Below are positions 1 through 8,266 of a stretch of DNA of 45,779 nt, piece after piece. The position numbers and the translations under genes are program-made. Each line of letters starts with the position of its first letter. Positions within the stretch are counted from its first letter, which is position 1. This DNA comes from Chlamydiota bacterium (GTDB taxonomy: Bacteria > Chlamydiota > Chlamydiia > Chlamydiales > SM23-39). The notes below the pieces were generated by a model, which did no database searches, had not been told where the DNA came from, and worked only from the letters and a program-made list of their open reading frames with translations. The stretch is taken from contig JABDHH010000008.1 of NCBI GenBank assembly GCA_013285585.1, positions 1-45,779 of the forward strand, given 5' to 3'.

Positions 1-16
1 AAATGCAAAGATCCTG

Positions 17-22
17 TATAAT
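17..22 (+). promoter_or_regulatory. -10 box for the 760-residue protein
   Basis: A perfect TATAAT lies 45 bases before the start codon at 67. The matching -35 box would fall outside the window. A Shine-Dalgarno run AAGGGG at 54-59 follows, seven bases before the TTG start. Confidence 0.45.
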
Positions 23-66
23 ACCAGCCAAATTATAAAGGAATAGTCAAGATAAGGGGCTTTATT

Positions 67-2349
67 TTGAATTCTCTTTCATTACCTTCTCAATTTTTCC
101 CTATTAAAGAAATTTCGCCGGATCAGCACCAAAAAATAGCGAAAGATGCGACCAATAAAAATCAATGGACGCCATTGACCGGCGTTCCGGACCCCGTGGC
201 TCAACGAAGCGCTGCGGGCAAAATTGCAGAGTCTCTACAGGCTGGGTTGATAGCTGGCGCGGCTACCTTTGGAAATGTTGTGGCAGGATACTGTGCTTAC
301 GCCCAGACCCTTGGACCCTCACTTAATTATAGACACTCTTATAATCCTTTACCTCTTATTATTTCGACAGCGGTTCTTAGCGGTATCTTTGCGGCTTCTA
401 GAGAGTATTCAAGGATTTCTAAGAAAGAGGAATCAAATGACAATACAAACGCCGCTCTTGTGGAAAAGCCCGCCAGCACTTGGAAAAAAGTGACAGAAGC
501 AGCAAAGGCTGCATGGACTAGTTGTGGAGTTACATGTTCTATTGGTATCGCAGCTGCAATGTTTTTTAATGTGCGAGAGTCCGACGCCCTACCGCCGATT
601 ATCGGTATATCAGCGCTGGTTGGCCTTGGGCGGGCTGCCAACACTTACAGATCCCTGACTCCCGACAGATCCCTTACTCCCGATGAGGCTAAAGCTTCTG
701 TGGCTAGAAAAAACCATGCGAGCAAAATCGCACAATGTAGAATAGCCGCGTTGTCAGCTACTGCGGCTGTCTTCGGAACCATTGCGACAGGGGTAGGAGT
801 TCTTCATTTAAGCGGAGTAGATCTCGCAAAGTTCTGGATACCATCATATATAGTACCTATGACAAGTTGGATTTATAGCAGCGGATCAAACGCATATCAG
901 CAAAAATACAATTCGCTTACCAATGAGGAGCGGTTTCCTGACAAGATGACCGTCGCGCCTCCCGTAAAGCATAGTACATTGGACAAGATGGCAAAATCTC
1001 TAAAGGTTGGATGGAACAGTTATGCAATATCATTGACTCTAGGTCTCATAGGAGGCGTAGCTTTAACTACTGCGGGCCCTCGAGATTTTGAGGCGATCCT
1101 ACCGGTTATAGTTGGAGTATCAGCTGGCATAGGCTCTGTAAATGCCGTCAAAACGTACAAGTCTCTGGAAAGCGGTGGACCTACTCTCAAAGATGAATGG
1201 AACAAGATGTCGAAAACAAAGAAAAGGTGCGTGATAGTCGCTTCTTTAGCGGCTCTAACGGCTCTTGGAGTGTTCTGTATAGGACCTGCAACAGTAGAAA
1301 GAAAAATGCGTGATACGGCCAAAAACGTCGGCAATTTCGCTTACGATCAATATTTCAAATTAGCTTACTCGTCCAAAACTAAAGTCGAGAGCAAACCAGA
1401 GGTAGAGTGGCACTCAAGCTATACTTTCAACGAGATTGCCGAGTTGAACCGGTTAGCGAGCTTGCCTGACGATGCCGCTTGCGCTGACATTTTGTATACC
1501 TGCTGCTTCGACAAAAAAGATGGAAATCACCAGCGAGCGTTCCATAAAAAAAATCTGTTATTCCACTTTGATAAATTAAAGAAGTTTAATGAACTGAGTG
1601 TGGAAGATAAAGAAGCTCTTATAGAATTGATTGCGAAAGATCGGGAAGCTCATTATGAATTGACTGCAGATGATCAAAAAGATCTTAAAAATTTGAGCGC
1701 GAAGAAATTGGAAGATTTAATTGGTCAAAAATATAAAAATTTGGCTGCGCGAGCTATGGAAAATCTTAAGGATGCGAGAAGGGAGAACCAAGCTAAAATT
1801 GTGAAGGCATATGATGATTTGGCTGAGAAAGAGCGGAAAGATCTTCATAAACCGACGCTGAGCCAGGAATTGAAGATTACAAAGAAATATCAAACACTGT
1901 TTCAAAAAGCTCAGGTGTCTCTTGATATACAGCAAATTCAGCAGGAAGGCGCTATTAATCAGAAATATAATGATTTGGCTGTTGAAGCTAAAAAATATTG
2001 TAAAATAGCTTTTATTCAACAGGACTATGATAATTTGGCTATGCAAGCTTTAGCAGATCTTAATGAAATGACTGCGGAGGATCTGGAAGCCCTTGTTGAA
2101 AAAAAATATAAGGATTTGGGTAAGAAAGCTCACACCGTTTTGAATAGAGCAAAGCAGAATATGAAGGCTACTGGGGAGTGTGTATCATTGGATAAACTTC
2201 TGTGCAACTGCATGACGATAACCAAGACGCTAACGAATCCTAATTGGTTATACCAGCAAATGGGAATAAAACCTGAGTGTCGAGCCGACTATAATACTTC
2301 CTCAGATGCAGGTCCTATTTCAGGTCTTAGTTGTAGTGACGTGACTTAA
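67..2349 (+). CDS. Hypothetical repeat-built membrane protein with a 26-residue helical repeat tail
   Basis: No family recognised. The start is TTG, supported by AAGGGG at 54-59 and a TATAAT at 17-22. The N-terminal half holds four units of about 70-90 residues (near 52-120, 138-200, 218-285, 305-370). Each has two hydrophobic stretches and ends in a Tyr-x-Ser-Leu-like motif (for example TYRSL, TYKSL). A last hydrophobic stretch lies near 388-406. The C-terminal part is charged and helical, with Tyr-x-x-Leu-Ala cores at Y530, Y556, Y582, Y608, Y634, Y654 and Y681, so the first five are exactly 26 residues apart. The base composition is AT-richer than the housekeeping genes. A polytopic protein with a helical tail could be a chlamydial inclusion-membrane or secreted host-interaction protein, but that is inference. 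A strong terminator follows at 2377. Confidence 0.8.
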   Translation: MNSLSLPSQFFPIKEISPDQHQKIAKDATNKNQWTPLTGVPDPVAQRSAAGKIAESLQAGLIAGAATFGNVVAGYCAYAQTLGPSLNYRHSYNPLPLIISTAVLSGIFAASREYSRISKKEESNDNTNAALVEKPASTWKKVTEAAKAAWTSCGVTCSIGIAAAMFFNVRESDALPPIIGISALVGLGRAANTYRSLTPDRSLTPDEAKASVARKNHASKIAQCRIAALSATAAVFGTIATGVGVLHLSGVDLAKFWIPSYIVPMTSWIYSSGSNAYQQKYNSLTNEERFPDKMTVAPPVKHSTLDKMAKSLKVGWNSYAISLTLGLIGGVALTTAGPRDFEAILPVIVGVSAGIGSVNAVKTYKSLESGGPTLKDEWNKMSKTKKRCVIVASLAALTALGVFCIGPATVERKMRDTAKNVGNFAYDQYFKLAYSSKTKVESKPEVEWHSSYTFNEIAELNRLASLPDDAACADILYTCCFDKKDGNHQRAFHKKNLLFHFDKLKKFNELSVEDKEALIELIAKDREAHYELTADDQKDLKNLSAKKLEDLIGQKYKNLAARAMENLKDARRENQAKIVKAYDDLAEKERKDLHKPTLSQELKITKKYQTLFQKAQVSLDIQQIQQEGAINQKYNDLAVEAKKYCKIAFIQQDYDNLAMQALADLNEMTAEDLEALVEKKYKDLGKKAHTVLNRAKQNMKATGECVSLDKLLCNCMTITKTLTNPNWLYQQMGIKPECRADYNTSSDAGPISGLSCSDVT

Positions 2350-2376
2350 AATTTGTCGTTTGTCTACCAAATTGAG

Positions 2377-2412
2377 AAAGGCATCAAGGGTTCTTGATGC
2401 CTTTATTTTTTT
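2377..2412 (+). terminator. Rho-independent terminator
   Basis: A 12-bp perfect stem (AAAGGCATCAAG / CTTGATGCCTTT) closes a GGTT loop and is followed by ATTTTTTT. It sits 27 bases after the stop of the upstream plus-strand gene. The convergent vWA gene ends four bases past it. Confidence 0.9.
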
Positions 2413-2415
2413 AAA

Positions 2416-3096
2416 TCAGAGATCGACTTTTCCGGGTAGTAGTAATGTAGTACGCTCTTTATCGGTAATTTCAACAACTTTGTTGCGGCGAGCTTTTTCG
2501 ATCTGATCGCTGATCACCTTTACGCTCTTTGCTACGTTATCGGCTAAAAAGAGCGCCGACTTTTGTTGCCCAATACCAAGTCTTTCTCCGATTTCTAAGG
2601 TAGTCTGATCTGATCCTAAAAGCAAAAAGTCCCAACCCAAACGCTGTTTTTCTTGGATGACCGCTTTTACTTTCTCTGCTGTATTCTCGCTCGAAACATC
2701 CTGTCCATCGGTCACTAGCGCGATCACGACTCTTTTGGGGGTTTCCGTTTCCGCCATGGATTTCAATTGGTCTTCCATGTCAGAAATAGCCCGAAGAGCA
2801 GCATCGTATAAAGACGTTCCCCCATAGATATGGTACATCCGCTCAAACAGGTTTTTATCGACCTTATGGATGTCTTGATTCTTTAAAATGACATTATATT
2901 CGTGATTGAACTGAGCGATTGTTAAAGATGCTTTACCTCTAATTTTATCTTGATCTGAAATAAAGTTTTTAACGCTTTCAACTACCTTTTGAACATAGGG
3001 GTACATAGAACCTGATCTATCAACTACAAGCGCCATAGCTGTGTTAACCGATCCGCGATTTGCAATCGCATTATTTACTATTGAATCTAGTTGCAT
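2416..3096 (-). CDS. von Willebrand factor A (vWA) domain protein
   Basis: A 226-residue protein that is almost entirely one vWA domain, a metal-dependent protein-binding module. The MIDAS metal site is complete: DRSGS at 26-30 (Asp26, Ser28, Ser30), Thr94 in GGTS and Asp130 in VTDGQD. No signal peptide or membrane segment is visible, so it is probably cytosolic. I chose the ATG at 3096, preceded by GAGG five bases away, over the GTG six bases upstream, which overlaps that site. It appears monocistronic, with a good promoter and a tandem repeat upstream at 3160-3222. Partners are unknown. Single-domain bacterial vWA proteins often work with AAA ATPases or in stress operons (TerY-like), but no such neighbour is present. 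Confidence 0.9.
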   Translation of the reverse strand: MQLDSIVNNAIANRGSVNTAMALVVDRSGSMYPYVQKVVESVKNFISDQDKIRGKASLTIAQFNHEYNVILKNQDIHKVDKNLFERMYHIYGGTSLYDAALRAISDMEDQLKSMAETETPKRVVIALVTDGQDVSSENTAEKVKAVIQEKQRLGWDFLLLGSDQTTLEIGERLGIGQQKSALFLADNVAKSVKVISDQIEKARRNKVVEITDKERTTLLLPGKVDL

Positions 3097-3159
3097 AAAC
3101 ACCTCGTTAATTTTTTAATTTACCTGAAAGACAACACAGAAAATCTCAAAAGCAGGAAA

Positions 3160-3189
3160 ATCTTAACATTGGAATGAGATTAATGTCAA
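3160..3189 (-). promoter_or_regulatory. Promoter of the vWA gene
   Basis: Reading the minus strand, a perfect -35 TTGACA (3184-3189) is followed after 18 bases by TAAGAT (3160-3165, 4 of 6 consensus). Transcription would start about 55 bases before the ATG at 3096. Confidence 0.5.
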
Positions 3190-3192
3190 TAT

Positions 3193-3222
3193 GTACCTAA
3201 ATTGCCCGTACCTAAATTGCCC
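3193..3222. repeat. Two tandem 15-bp direct repeats upstream of the vWA promoter
   Basis: The 15-mer GTACCTAAATTGCCC occurs twice head to tail (3193-3207, 3208-3222) with no mismatch. It starts four bases upstream of the -35 box, a usual place for an activator site. Function is inferred from position only. Confidence 0.7.
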
Positions 3223-3351
3223 GATAAATAATTGAAATAATTGAAAAAAAACTATATCGAGCCGAGGAGGGCAGATTGCGGGTAGTCTCTTGAAGTCAAA
3301 AAGCAGCCAAAATAATTCCAAAAAGCGACGAACCCCGGTTTTGGAGAGGTT

Positions 3352-6168
3352 CTAATACTCTGCCAGCTTATTTAACTTGTGGACGATGTCATCGATCTGC
3401 CGATTTGTTTGGGCAAGGTTCTGCTCTAGTTTTGCAACGACTTCTTGAGGGGCTCTATTGCGGAATTCAACATTAGCTAGTTTCTCCTCGGTCCCTTCCC
3501 GCATTTTGACAAGTTTTTCTTTTTCTTTTTCCAGCCGGGACCTTTCTTTTGCCTTGAGAGCCTCGGGGATCGGTATCGTAAGCTTCAAGCCGCCCCATAG
3601 AGCGCTGGCGCCAAAAAGCGTTGGTTCATGCTCGAAAAAAATGATCTGTGAGGTAGGGGTAAGGGAGAGGATGATCTCCCGGTGAGTCGATGCCTGCTTC
3701 CATTCCGCAGAGGTTTTAGATCCGGAAAAATAGAGGTCTGTTTTTTCAGAAGGGGAGATTTGCATTTCGGCGCGGATATTGCGGATCGTTCGGACAAGGT
3801 CATTCATGGCGCCAAAGTCGTTTTCGGTTTCCGGATCGATATCGGACTCGGCAAGGACATTGGGATAGGGAGCGGCAATGCAAGCTGTTGAGTTCAAGGC
3901 CAGGACGGCGTCGCTTAGGTAAGGATCGCCTGCGATCGGAGGGAGAATCGGGAAAGCTTCCTTCAAGAGAGAAAAGATCTCCTCGGTAATGAAAGGAGTG
4001 ATCGGATGCAGGAGGCGGATCGAATTGAGAAGGAGGACGAGAAGGATTGTTTGTTTGTTGGCTTTCAATTCCGATGTTCCCGTCCTGCCAAAAAGGACGG
4101 GCTTGGCGGTTTCCAAATAGACAGCGCAAAAATCGTTCCAGAAAAATTCATAAGCACGCAGAGCGGCCTTGTCGAACGAATATGCAGAAAAACATTGGTT
4201 GATTTCGCGGATCGTCCTGTTTAGGACCGAAAGGATCCATCGGTCTTCGAGGGTCAAGAGATTGCGGTCGACTCCGGTGGATAGGGAGAACCCTTGGAGG
4301 TTGAGTAAGACGAAGCGGGCCCCATTCCAAATTTTATTGGCGAAATTTTTGTACTCTTCGAACCGCCGTCGGTCCAGATCGATCTGGCGCGCATGGGTAA
4401 CGCTGGAACAGAGGGCGATGCGCAATGCGTCGGTGCCGAAGGTGGCGATGATTTCCAAGGGATCTATGATATTCCCTTTCGTCTTGGACATCTTCTCCCA
4501 CTTCGATTCGATTCCTTCAGGCAGGGGAGCGCCGAGATCGTATTTGGCCTTCTCTTCTCCCATGATGTAGGTGGCGGAACCGTCAGAATTCTTCTTCCAA
4601 TAGGATTTGCCATAGATGAGTCCGTGGAGGAATGTCTCGTGGAAGGGGGGAGACTTCATGATGTATTCTCCCATGAGGATCATCCGGGCAACCCAAAAGA
4701 AAAGGATATCATGCGCAGTGACGAGTACGGCGGTGGGATAGAATTTCTTGAGTTCTGCGGTTTTCTTTGGCCATCCAAGGACGCTGAAAGGCCAAAGGCC
4801 GGCAGAAAACCAAGTGTCTAAAACATCGGGATCCTGAGTCCAATTCGAGGGGTCCTTTTCGACTTCGGGTGGCTCGCCTTCGCCGCTCCAACAGAGGATT
4901 TGACCGTTTGCTCCATACCAAATGGGAATCCGATGGCCCCACCAAAGCTGGCGCGAAATGCACCAGTCGCGCAAGTTGTCAATCCAATGAAAATAGGTCT
5001 GCTCCCAATGAGGAGGAATGAGCTTGATCCTCTGATCTTTGACCGCTGAAACAAGCTTGTCTTTAAAATGGGTCATTTTTACGAACCACTGTTTGGACAA
5101 GTAAGGCTGAATCACGGCTTTAGAGCGGTAGGATACTCCGACGCGGAGAAGATAGGGATCGACTTTGACCAAGAAGCCCTGTTTCTTTAATTCGTGTACG
5201 ACAGCGATCCTCGCCTCTTCGACAGAGAGGCCGGCAAACGACCCGCCCGCCTCGTTGATGCGAGCGTCCGGGGTTAGAATGTTGATGCGGGGGAGATCGT
5301 GGCGGCCGCCCATTTCGAAATCGTTGAAGTCGTGCGCGGGAGTGATTTTTACGGCGCCGGTCCCAAAAGCGGGATCGACGAATGGATCGGCGATCACGGG
5401 AATCGTCCTGTCGGTCAAGGGAAGGCTTACCTGTTTGCCGATAAAAGCCGCATACCGTTCATCGCTGGGATAAACCGCAACAGCAGTGTCTCCAAGCATC
5501 GTTTCCGGGCGGGTCGTCGCTACCGTGATGGAGCCGCTGCCGTCCGATAGGGGATAGCGGATATGCCAAAGGAAGGAAGGCCTCTCTTCATGCTCTACTT
5601 CATCGTCGGAGAGCGCAGTTTGCGCAACCGGATCCCAGTTAACCAAGTAATCGCCGCGGTAGATGAGACCATCGTCGAACATCGTTTTGAATGCAGCGCG
5701 CACCGCGCGGTTATTTTCTTCGTCCATAGTAAAGCGAAGACGCGACCAATCGCAGGAACATCCGAGCTTTTCCAACTGGCCAAGAATCTCGCCTTCGCAT
5801 TTCTCTTTCCAGTTCCAGACATGGGCCAAAAATTCTTCACGGCTGAAATCTTTGCGGCGTTTTCCTGTTTGGATATACAGGTTGCGCTCAACAACTGTCT
5901 GAGTCGCAATGCCCGCGTGGTCTGTTCCGGGAACCCAAAGCGCCTCGTATCCCTGCATCCGCTTCCAACGGATCAAAATGTCCTGGATCGTATCGACAAG
6001 GGCGTGGCCCATGTGGAGGACGCCGGTCACATTGGGAGGAGGAATGACGATGCAGTAAGGAGGTTTTTTCGAATGCGGATCCGCTTTGAAATACCCGCCT
6101 TTTTTCCAAAAGAGATACCACTTCTCTTCGACAAGTTTCGGATCGTAAGCTGTAGGCAGAGCTGTCAT
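3352..6168 (-). CDS. valS: Valyl-tRNA synthetase
   Basis: Class I aminoacyl-tRNA synthetase that charges tRNA-Val with valine and edits mischarged threonine. The HIGH signature is HMGH at residues 52-55 and the KMSKS loop is KMSKT near 559-563. The large insert between them is the editing domain. The C-terminus is the coiled-coil arm typical of ValS, rich in Lys/Glu and ending near HKLNKLAEY. The length of 938 residues matches chlamydial ValS. I chose the ATG at 6168 (MTALPTAYDP) rather than the in-frame start at 6186, because the family begins close to this point; no clear Shine-Dalgarno supports either. valS lies close to pknD as in Chlamydia (CT302/CT301), but here two genes separate them. 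Long open frames on the opposite strand are shadows. Confidence 0.97.
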   Translation of the reverse strand: MTALPTAYDPKLVEEKWYLFWKKGGYFKADPHSKKPPYCIVIPPPNVTGVLHMGHALVDTIQDILIRWKRMQGYEALWVPGTDHAGIATQTVVERNLYIQTGKRRKDFSREEFLAHVWNWKEKCEGEILGQLEKLGCSCDWSRLRFTMDEENNRAVRAAFKTMFDDGLIYRGDYLVNWDPVAQTALSDDEVEHEERPSFLWHIRYPLSDGSGSITVATTRPETMLGDTAVAVYPSDERYAAFIGKQVSLPLTDRTIPVIADPFVDPAFGTGAVKITPAHDFNDFEMGGRHDLPRINILTPDARINEAGGSFAGLSVEEARIAVVHELKKQGFLVKVDPYLLRVGVSYRSKAVIQPYLSKQWFVKMTHFKDKLVSAVKDQRIKLIPPHWEQTYFHWIDNLRDWCISRQLWWGHRIPIWYGANGQILCWSGEGEPPEVEKDPSNWTQDPDVLDTWFSAGLWPFSVLGWPKKTAELKKFYPTAVLVTAHDILFFWVARMILMGEYIMKSPPFHETFLHGLIYGKSYWKKNSDGSATYIMGEEKAKYDLGAPLPEGIESKWEKMSKTKGNIIDPLEIIATFGTDALRIALCSSVTHARQIDLDRRRFEEYKNFANKIWNGARFVLLNLQGFSLSTGVDRNLLTLEDRWILSVLNRTIREINQCFSAYSFDKAALRAYEFFWNDFCAVYLETAKPVLFGRTGTSELKANKQTILLVLLLNSIRLLHPITPFITEEIFSLLKEAFPILPPIAGDPYLSDAVLALNSTACIAAPYPNVLAESDIDPETENDFGAMNDLVRTIRNIRAEMQISPSEKTDLYFSGSKTSAEWKQASTHREIILSLTPTSQIIFFEHEPTLFGASALWGGLKLTIPIPEALKAKERSRLEKEKEKLVKMREGTEEKLANVEFRNRAPQEVVAKLEQNLAQTNRQIDDIVHKLNKLAEY

Positions 6169-6221
6169 GGGAAAACATATTAGCAAAAAGTATCTTTTTT
6201 GTTATTTCTTCGCTCATGAAT

Positions 6222-6266
6222 AGCGCCTCCTCTGAGGCTGCGAGCCAAAAATTGTACAAAGTCGAG
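6222..6266. repeat. Fragment of the 12197-type hairpin element
   Basis: These 45 bases match the right arm of the element at 12197-12365 at about 37 of 45 positions, including the unbroken tip AAATTGTACAAAGTCGAG. The preceding bases (about 6208-6225) resemble the element's middle, so this is an internally deleted or truncated copy with no partner arm. It abuts the next element at 6269. Confidence 0.65.
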
Positions 6267-6268
6267 TG

Positions 6269-6433
6269 TATACCGAAATGAATTCAAAAGTTGGTTTTTG
6301 ACTGCGTCGGCTTCGCAGCAAGTTTTTTTGACTTCACTCGCGCTTTGTTCATGAACAAAGCTGCTTGCTCCAGTACAAAAAATTTGCGCGCCCTTCTTGC
6401 CAAATTCCCAACTTTTGAATTCACTTCGGTATA
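6269..6433. repeat. Hairpin element A, 165 bp
   Basis: The terminal inverted repeats are 26 bp (6269-6294 and 6408-6433), start TATACCGAA and match at 25 of 26 positions. The exact centre is a perfect 20-bp palindrome at 6342-6361 (GCTTTGTTCATGAACAAAGC). Inside the right arm, read in reverse complement, the string TTTGGCAAG...CAAATTTTTTGT resembles the interior of the elements at 20970 and 29777, so they share ancestry although their tips differ. The element lies between the divergent valS and the 6495 gene. No protein is encoded. Confidence 0.85.
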
Positions 6434-6464
6434 TGAAATATTGATGTTATTTATATAGTGATTC

Positions 6465-6473
6465 TGATATAAT
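6465..6473 (+). promoter_or_regulatory. Extended -10 promoter of the 6495 gene
   Basis: TGATATAAT is an extended -10 box (TG-N-TATAAT) 21 bases before the start codon. No good -35 is seen at 16-18 bases (TTGATG at 6441 is too far). It lies just downstream of hairpin element A. Confidence 0.45.
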
Positions 6474-6494
6474 AAATGAAAATTAAATAACTGG

Positions 6495-7829
6495 ATGATT
6501 GTGCAGTCAGTTCAAGAGTTTTCTAAATATTTTATTTGGAATGCGAGAGGCTATCTTCTCCCGTTGACATTAGCTATTCCAGCTGCGATGGTTGCAATTT
6601 CGCTCGTCGGATACGTCTATAAAAATTTTTCCTTGATACAAAAGAAACTAGGCGAGGCGAAAGAATTCCTTGTCTCTTCTTTCACGCAAAAGAAGGGGGA
6701 AAGCGATTCGGAATTTAGAAAAAGAGTGGTGAAAAATATTTTTATCGGTGCGGCCTGCACGACGCTTTTTGCCGGCATGGTGTCTGCCTGCGTTGTCTGT
6801 CCGATCATGCTTCTGCCTTCTTATTTGGCCATCCCTTCGGCCGTCTCCGGCATTTGCCTGCTCGGGGACGCGCTCGTCAACGGCAAATCCTATTACAAAA
6901 GCCTCCAAGAGAAAGTCCAGAGCGCCAAAGAATGGGCGAACGACGCCTTTTACCCGAGAGCTGGGGAATCGTCAAAAGAAGCTTCTCGAAGGATCGCAAA
7001 AAATATCGCGCTGACCGTCTTGGGAGTTGTGATTATTGGTGGCACTATCGCTGCAGCAGCTTACGGCCTATATTCTCTCATTCATTATGCTTTGTCGCAG
7101 ACTGTGTCCGCTTGGGATGCCTATAATTTATTGCCGTTCCAGACCCCTGTCGTGGTTTTCCTGGAATACGCTATTGTCGGGGTCTTGCACGGCGTACTTG
7201 CCGTGAAAAACTGGCTTCAGGGAAATAAGGCCGCCGCCGCGTTCCATTTCGGCAATTTAGTCATGTCATTCGCATTTCCGATCTACTATCTTCTCGATGC
7301 AACGCCGTCTGCCCCGATGCGCATCCATCACTCGTTCATTGGGCTGTCGCTTGCCTTACTGCCGTTCAAAACTTTGAAAGCGATGGGGACAACGATCATG
7401 CTGGATTCTGCTCTTTCCTTTTTCTCTTCCCTCCGCGGGTATGATACGAACACCCGGTATGGCAGCAAGTTCGAATTATATGACTTCATGAATTTTTTCC
7501 TGGAGCATATGTCTAGCTACGTTTCTGCATTAGCCGCAATGTGCGGAGCGGAATACGCGATCGATCGGATTCTTCCTAAAAAAGAGGAATCTGAGGCAAT
7601 TGGCTCGCCTAATGAAAAAACAAAAGTCAATCCTGCCGCATCTGGAAAAAAGAAGACGGGCGTCTCAAGCCTCCCCCACCTCAGGATAGTCGGAAGACCA
7701 ACCCAAACTGCCGCTATTGAAAAAAATGATCTTTATACCAAAGAGCGGTCAGCAAGATCCCATCGATCGGAGCGTTCTGTAAAATCCGTTTCCGCAGCTC
7801 CGTATCGTCGATCAACTCTGTCTCAATAA
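6495..7829 (+). CDS. Hypothetical multi-pass membrane protein with an internal duplication
   Basis: No family recognised. The 444 residues include about eight hydrophobic segments up to residue 355, then a charged, low-complexity Ser/Arg/Lys tail. The N-terminal half is duplicated about 92 residues apart. Each unit runs from Tyr-Lys-(Asn/Ser) through a Ser/Ala-Lys-Glu helix to a Gly-Glu-Ser motif (GES at 68-70 and 157-159), then an Arg-rich stretch, Lys-Asn-Ile and a hydrophobic segment. The YYKSL motif near 133-137 recalls the unit ends of the protein at 67-2349. The last 116 bases overlap the 3' end of the convergent Nudix gene. The start has little Shine-Dalgarno support but an extended -10 box upstream. 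Possibly a lineage-specific chlamydial membrane or inclusion protein (inference). Confidence 0.8.
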   Translation: MIVQSVQEFSKYFIWNARGYLLPLTLAIPAAMVAISLVGYVYKNFSLIQKKLGEAKEFLVSSFTQKKGESDSEFRKRVVKNIFIGAACTTLFAGMVSACVVCPIMLLPSYLAIPSAVSGICLLGDALVNGKSYYKSLQEKVQSAKEWANDAFYPRAGESSKEASRRIAKNIALTVLGVVIIGGTIAAAAYGLYSLIHYALSQTVSAWDAYNLLPFQTPVVVFLEYAIVGVLHGVLAVKNWLQGNKAAAAFHFGNLVMSFAFPIYYLLDATPSAPMRIHHSFIGLSLALLPFKTLKAMGTTIMLDSALSFFSSLRGYDTNTRYGSKFELYDFMNFFLEHMSSYVSALAAMCGAEYAIDRILPKKEESEAIGSPNEKTKVNPAASGKKKTGVSSLPHLRIVGRPTQTAAIEKNDLYTKERSARSHRSERSVKSVSAAPYRRSTLSQ

Positions 7830-8247
7830 ACTCGAATGGGTCGAGCTTCGGCTCCCCTTTTTTGACCGCCCCTCTTGCAAAGAGATGATAGATTTTTTGG
7901 TTGCAGAGGCCTGGGAATGGATAGCAGCTGCCCAGCAGCACGACGTCGTCAGCCCAATAGCCGGTCTCCTCGAAAAATTCCCGCTTAGCTCCGGCAATCG
8001 GGTCTTCGCCTTGCTCCAAACGCCCTCCTGGGCATCCGAGAAGGATTTCTCCTGTCGAATGACGGTATTCGCGGTTGAGGATCCATCGGCCCTCTGTATC
8101 TTGCGCAAGCATTGTCGTCGCATCGGTACAGATGAAAGTGTTCATCGACTGAATGAGCCCGCCTTCGCGCTCCAAAAGATCTTCGCGCAGCGAAATATAC
8201 CCGTCGTGAACGATCCGGGATGATTTGATTTTAGGTAATTTTCTCAT
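7714..8247 (-). CDS. Nudix hydrolase, ADP-ribose pyrophosphatase-like
   Basis: A 177-residue Nudix protein that hydrolyses a nucleoside diphosphate linked to another group. The Nudix box is complete (G75-x5-E81-x7-R89-E90-x2-E93-E94-x-G96). The N-terminal layout (an IVHDGYISLRED strand, then YRHSTGE) and the GCPGGRLE lead-in resemble ADP-ribose/ADP-sugar pyrophosphatases (NudF group), but the substrate is inferred. The gene starts 19 bases after the pknD stop and is probably cotranscribed with it. Its 3' end overlaps the convergent 6495-7829 gene by 116 bases; the overlapping part encodes the C-terminal helix, so truncation is unlikely. Confidence 0.92.
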   Translation of the reverse strand: MRKLPKIKSSRIVHDGYISLREDLLEREGGLIQSMNTFICTDATTMLAQDTEGRWILNREYRHSTGEILLGCPGGRLEQGEDPIAGAKREFFEETGYWADDVVLLGSCYPFPGLCNQKIYHLFARGAVKKGEPKLDPFEFIETELIDDTELRKRILQNAPIDGILLTALWYKDHFFQ

Positions 8248-8266
8248 AGGAGGATTATTTTACTTT

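Noticed and set aside
5563-6183. Long open frame opposite valS (206 residues), with several similar ones across valS, pknD and the PP2C gene
   Set aside because: Codon bias of the real genes keeps the opposite frames open. The translations have no domain, no start signals and no neighbours.
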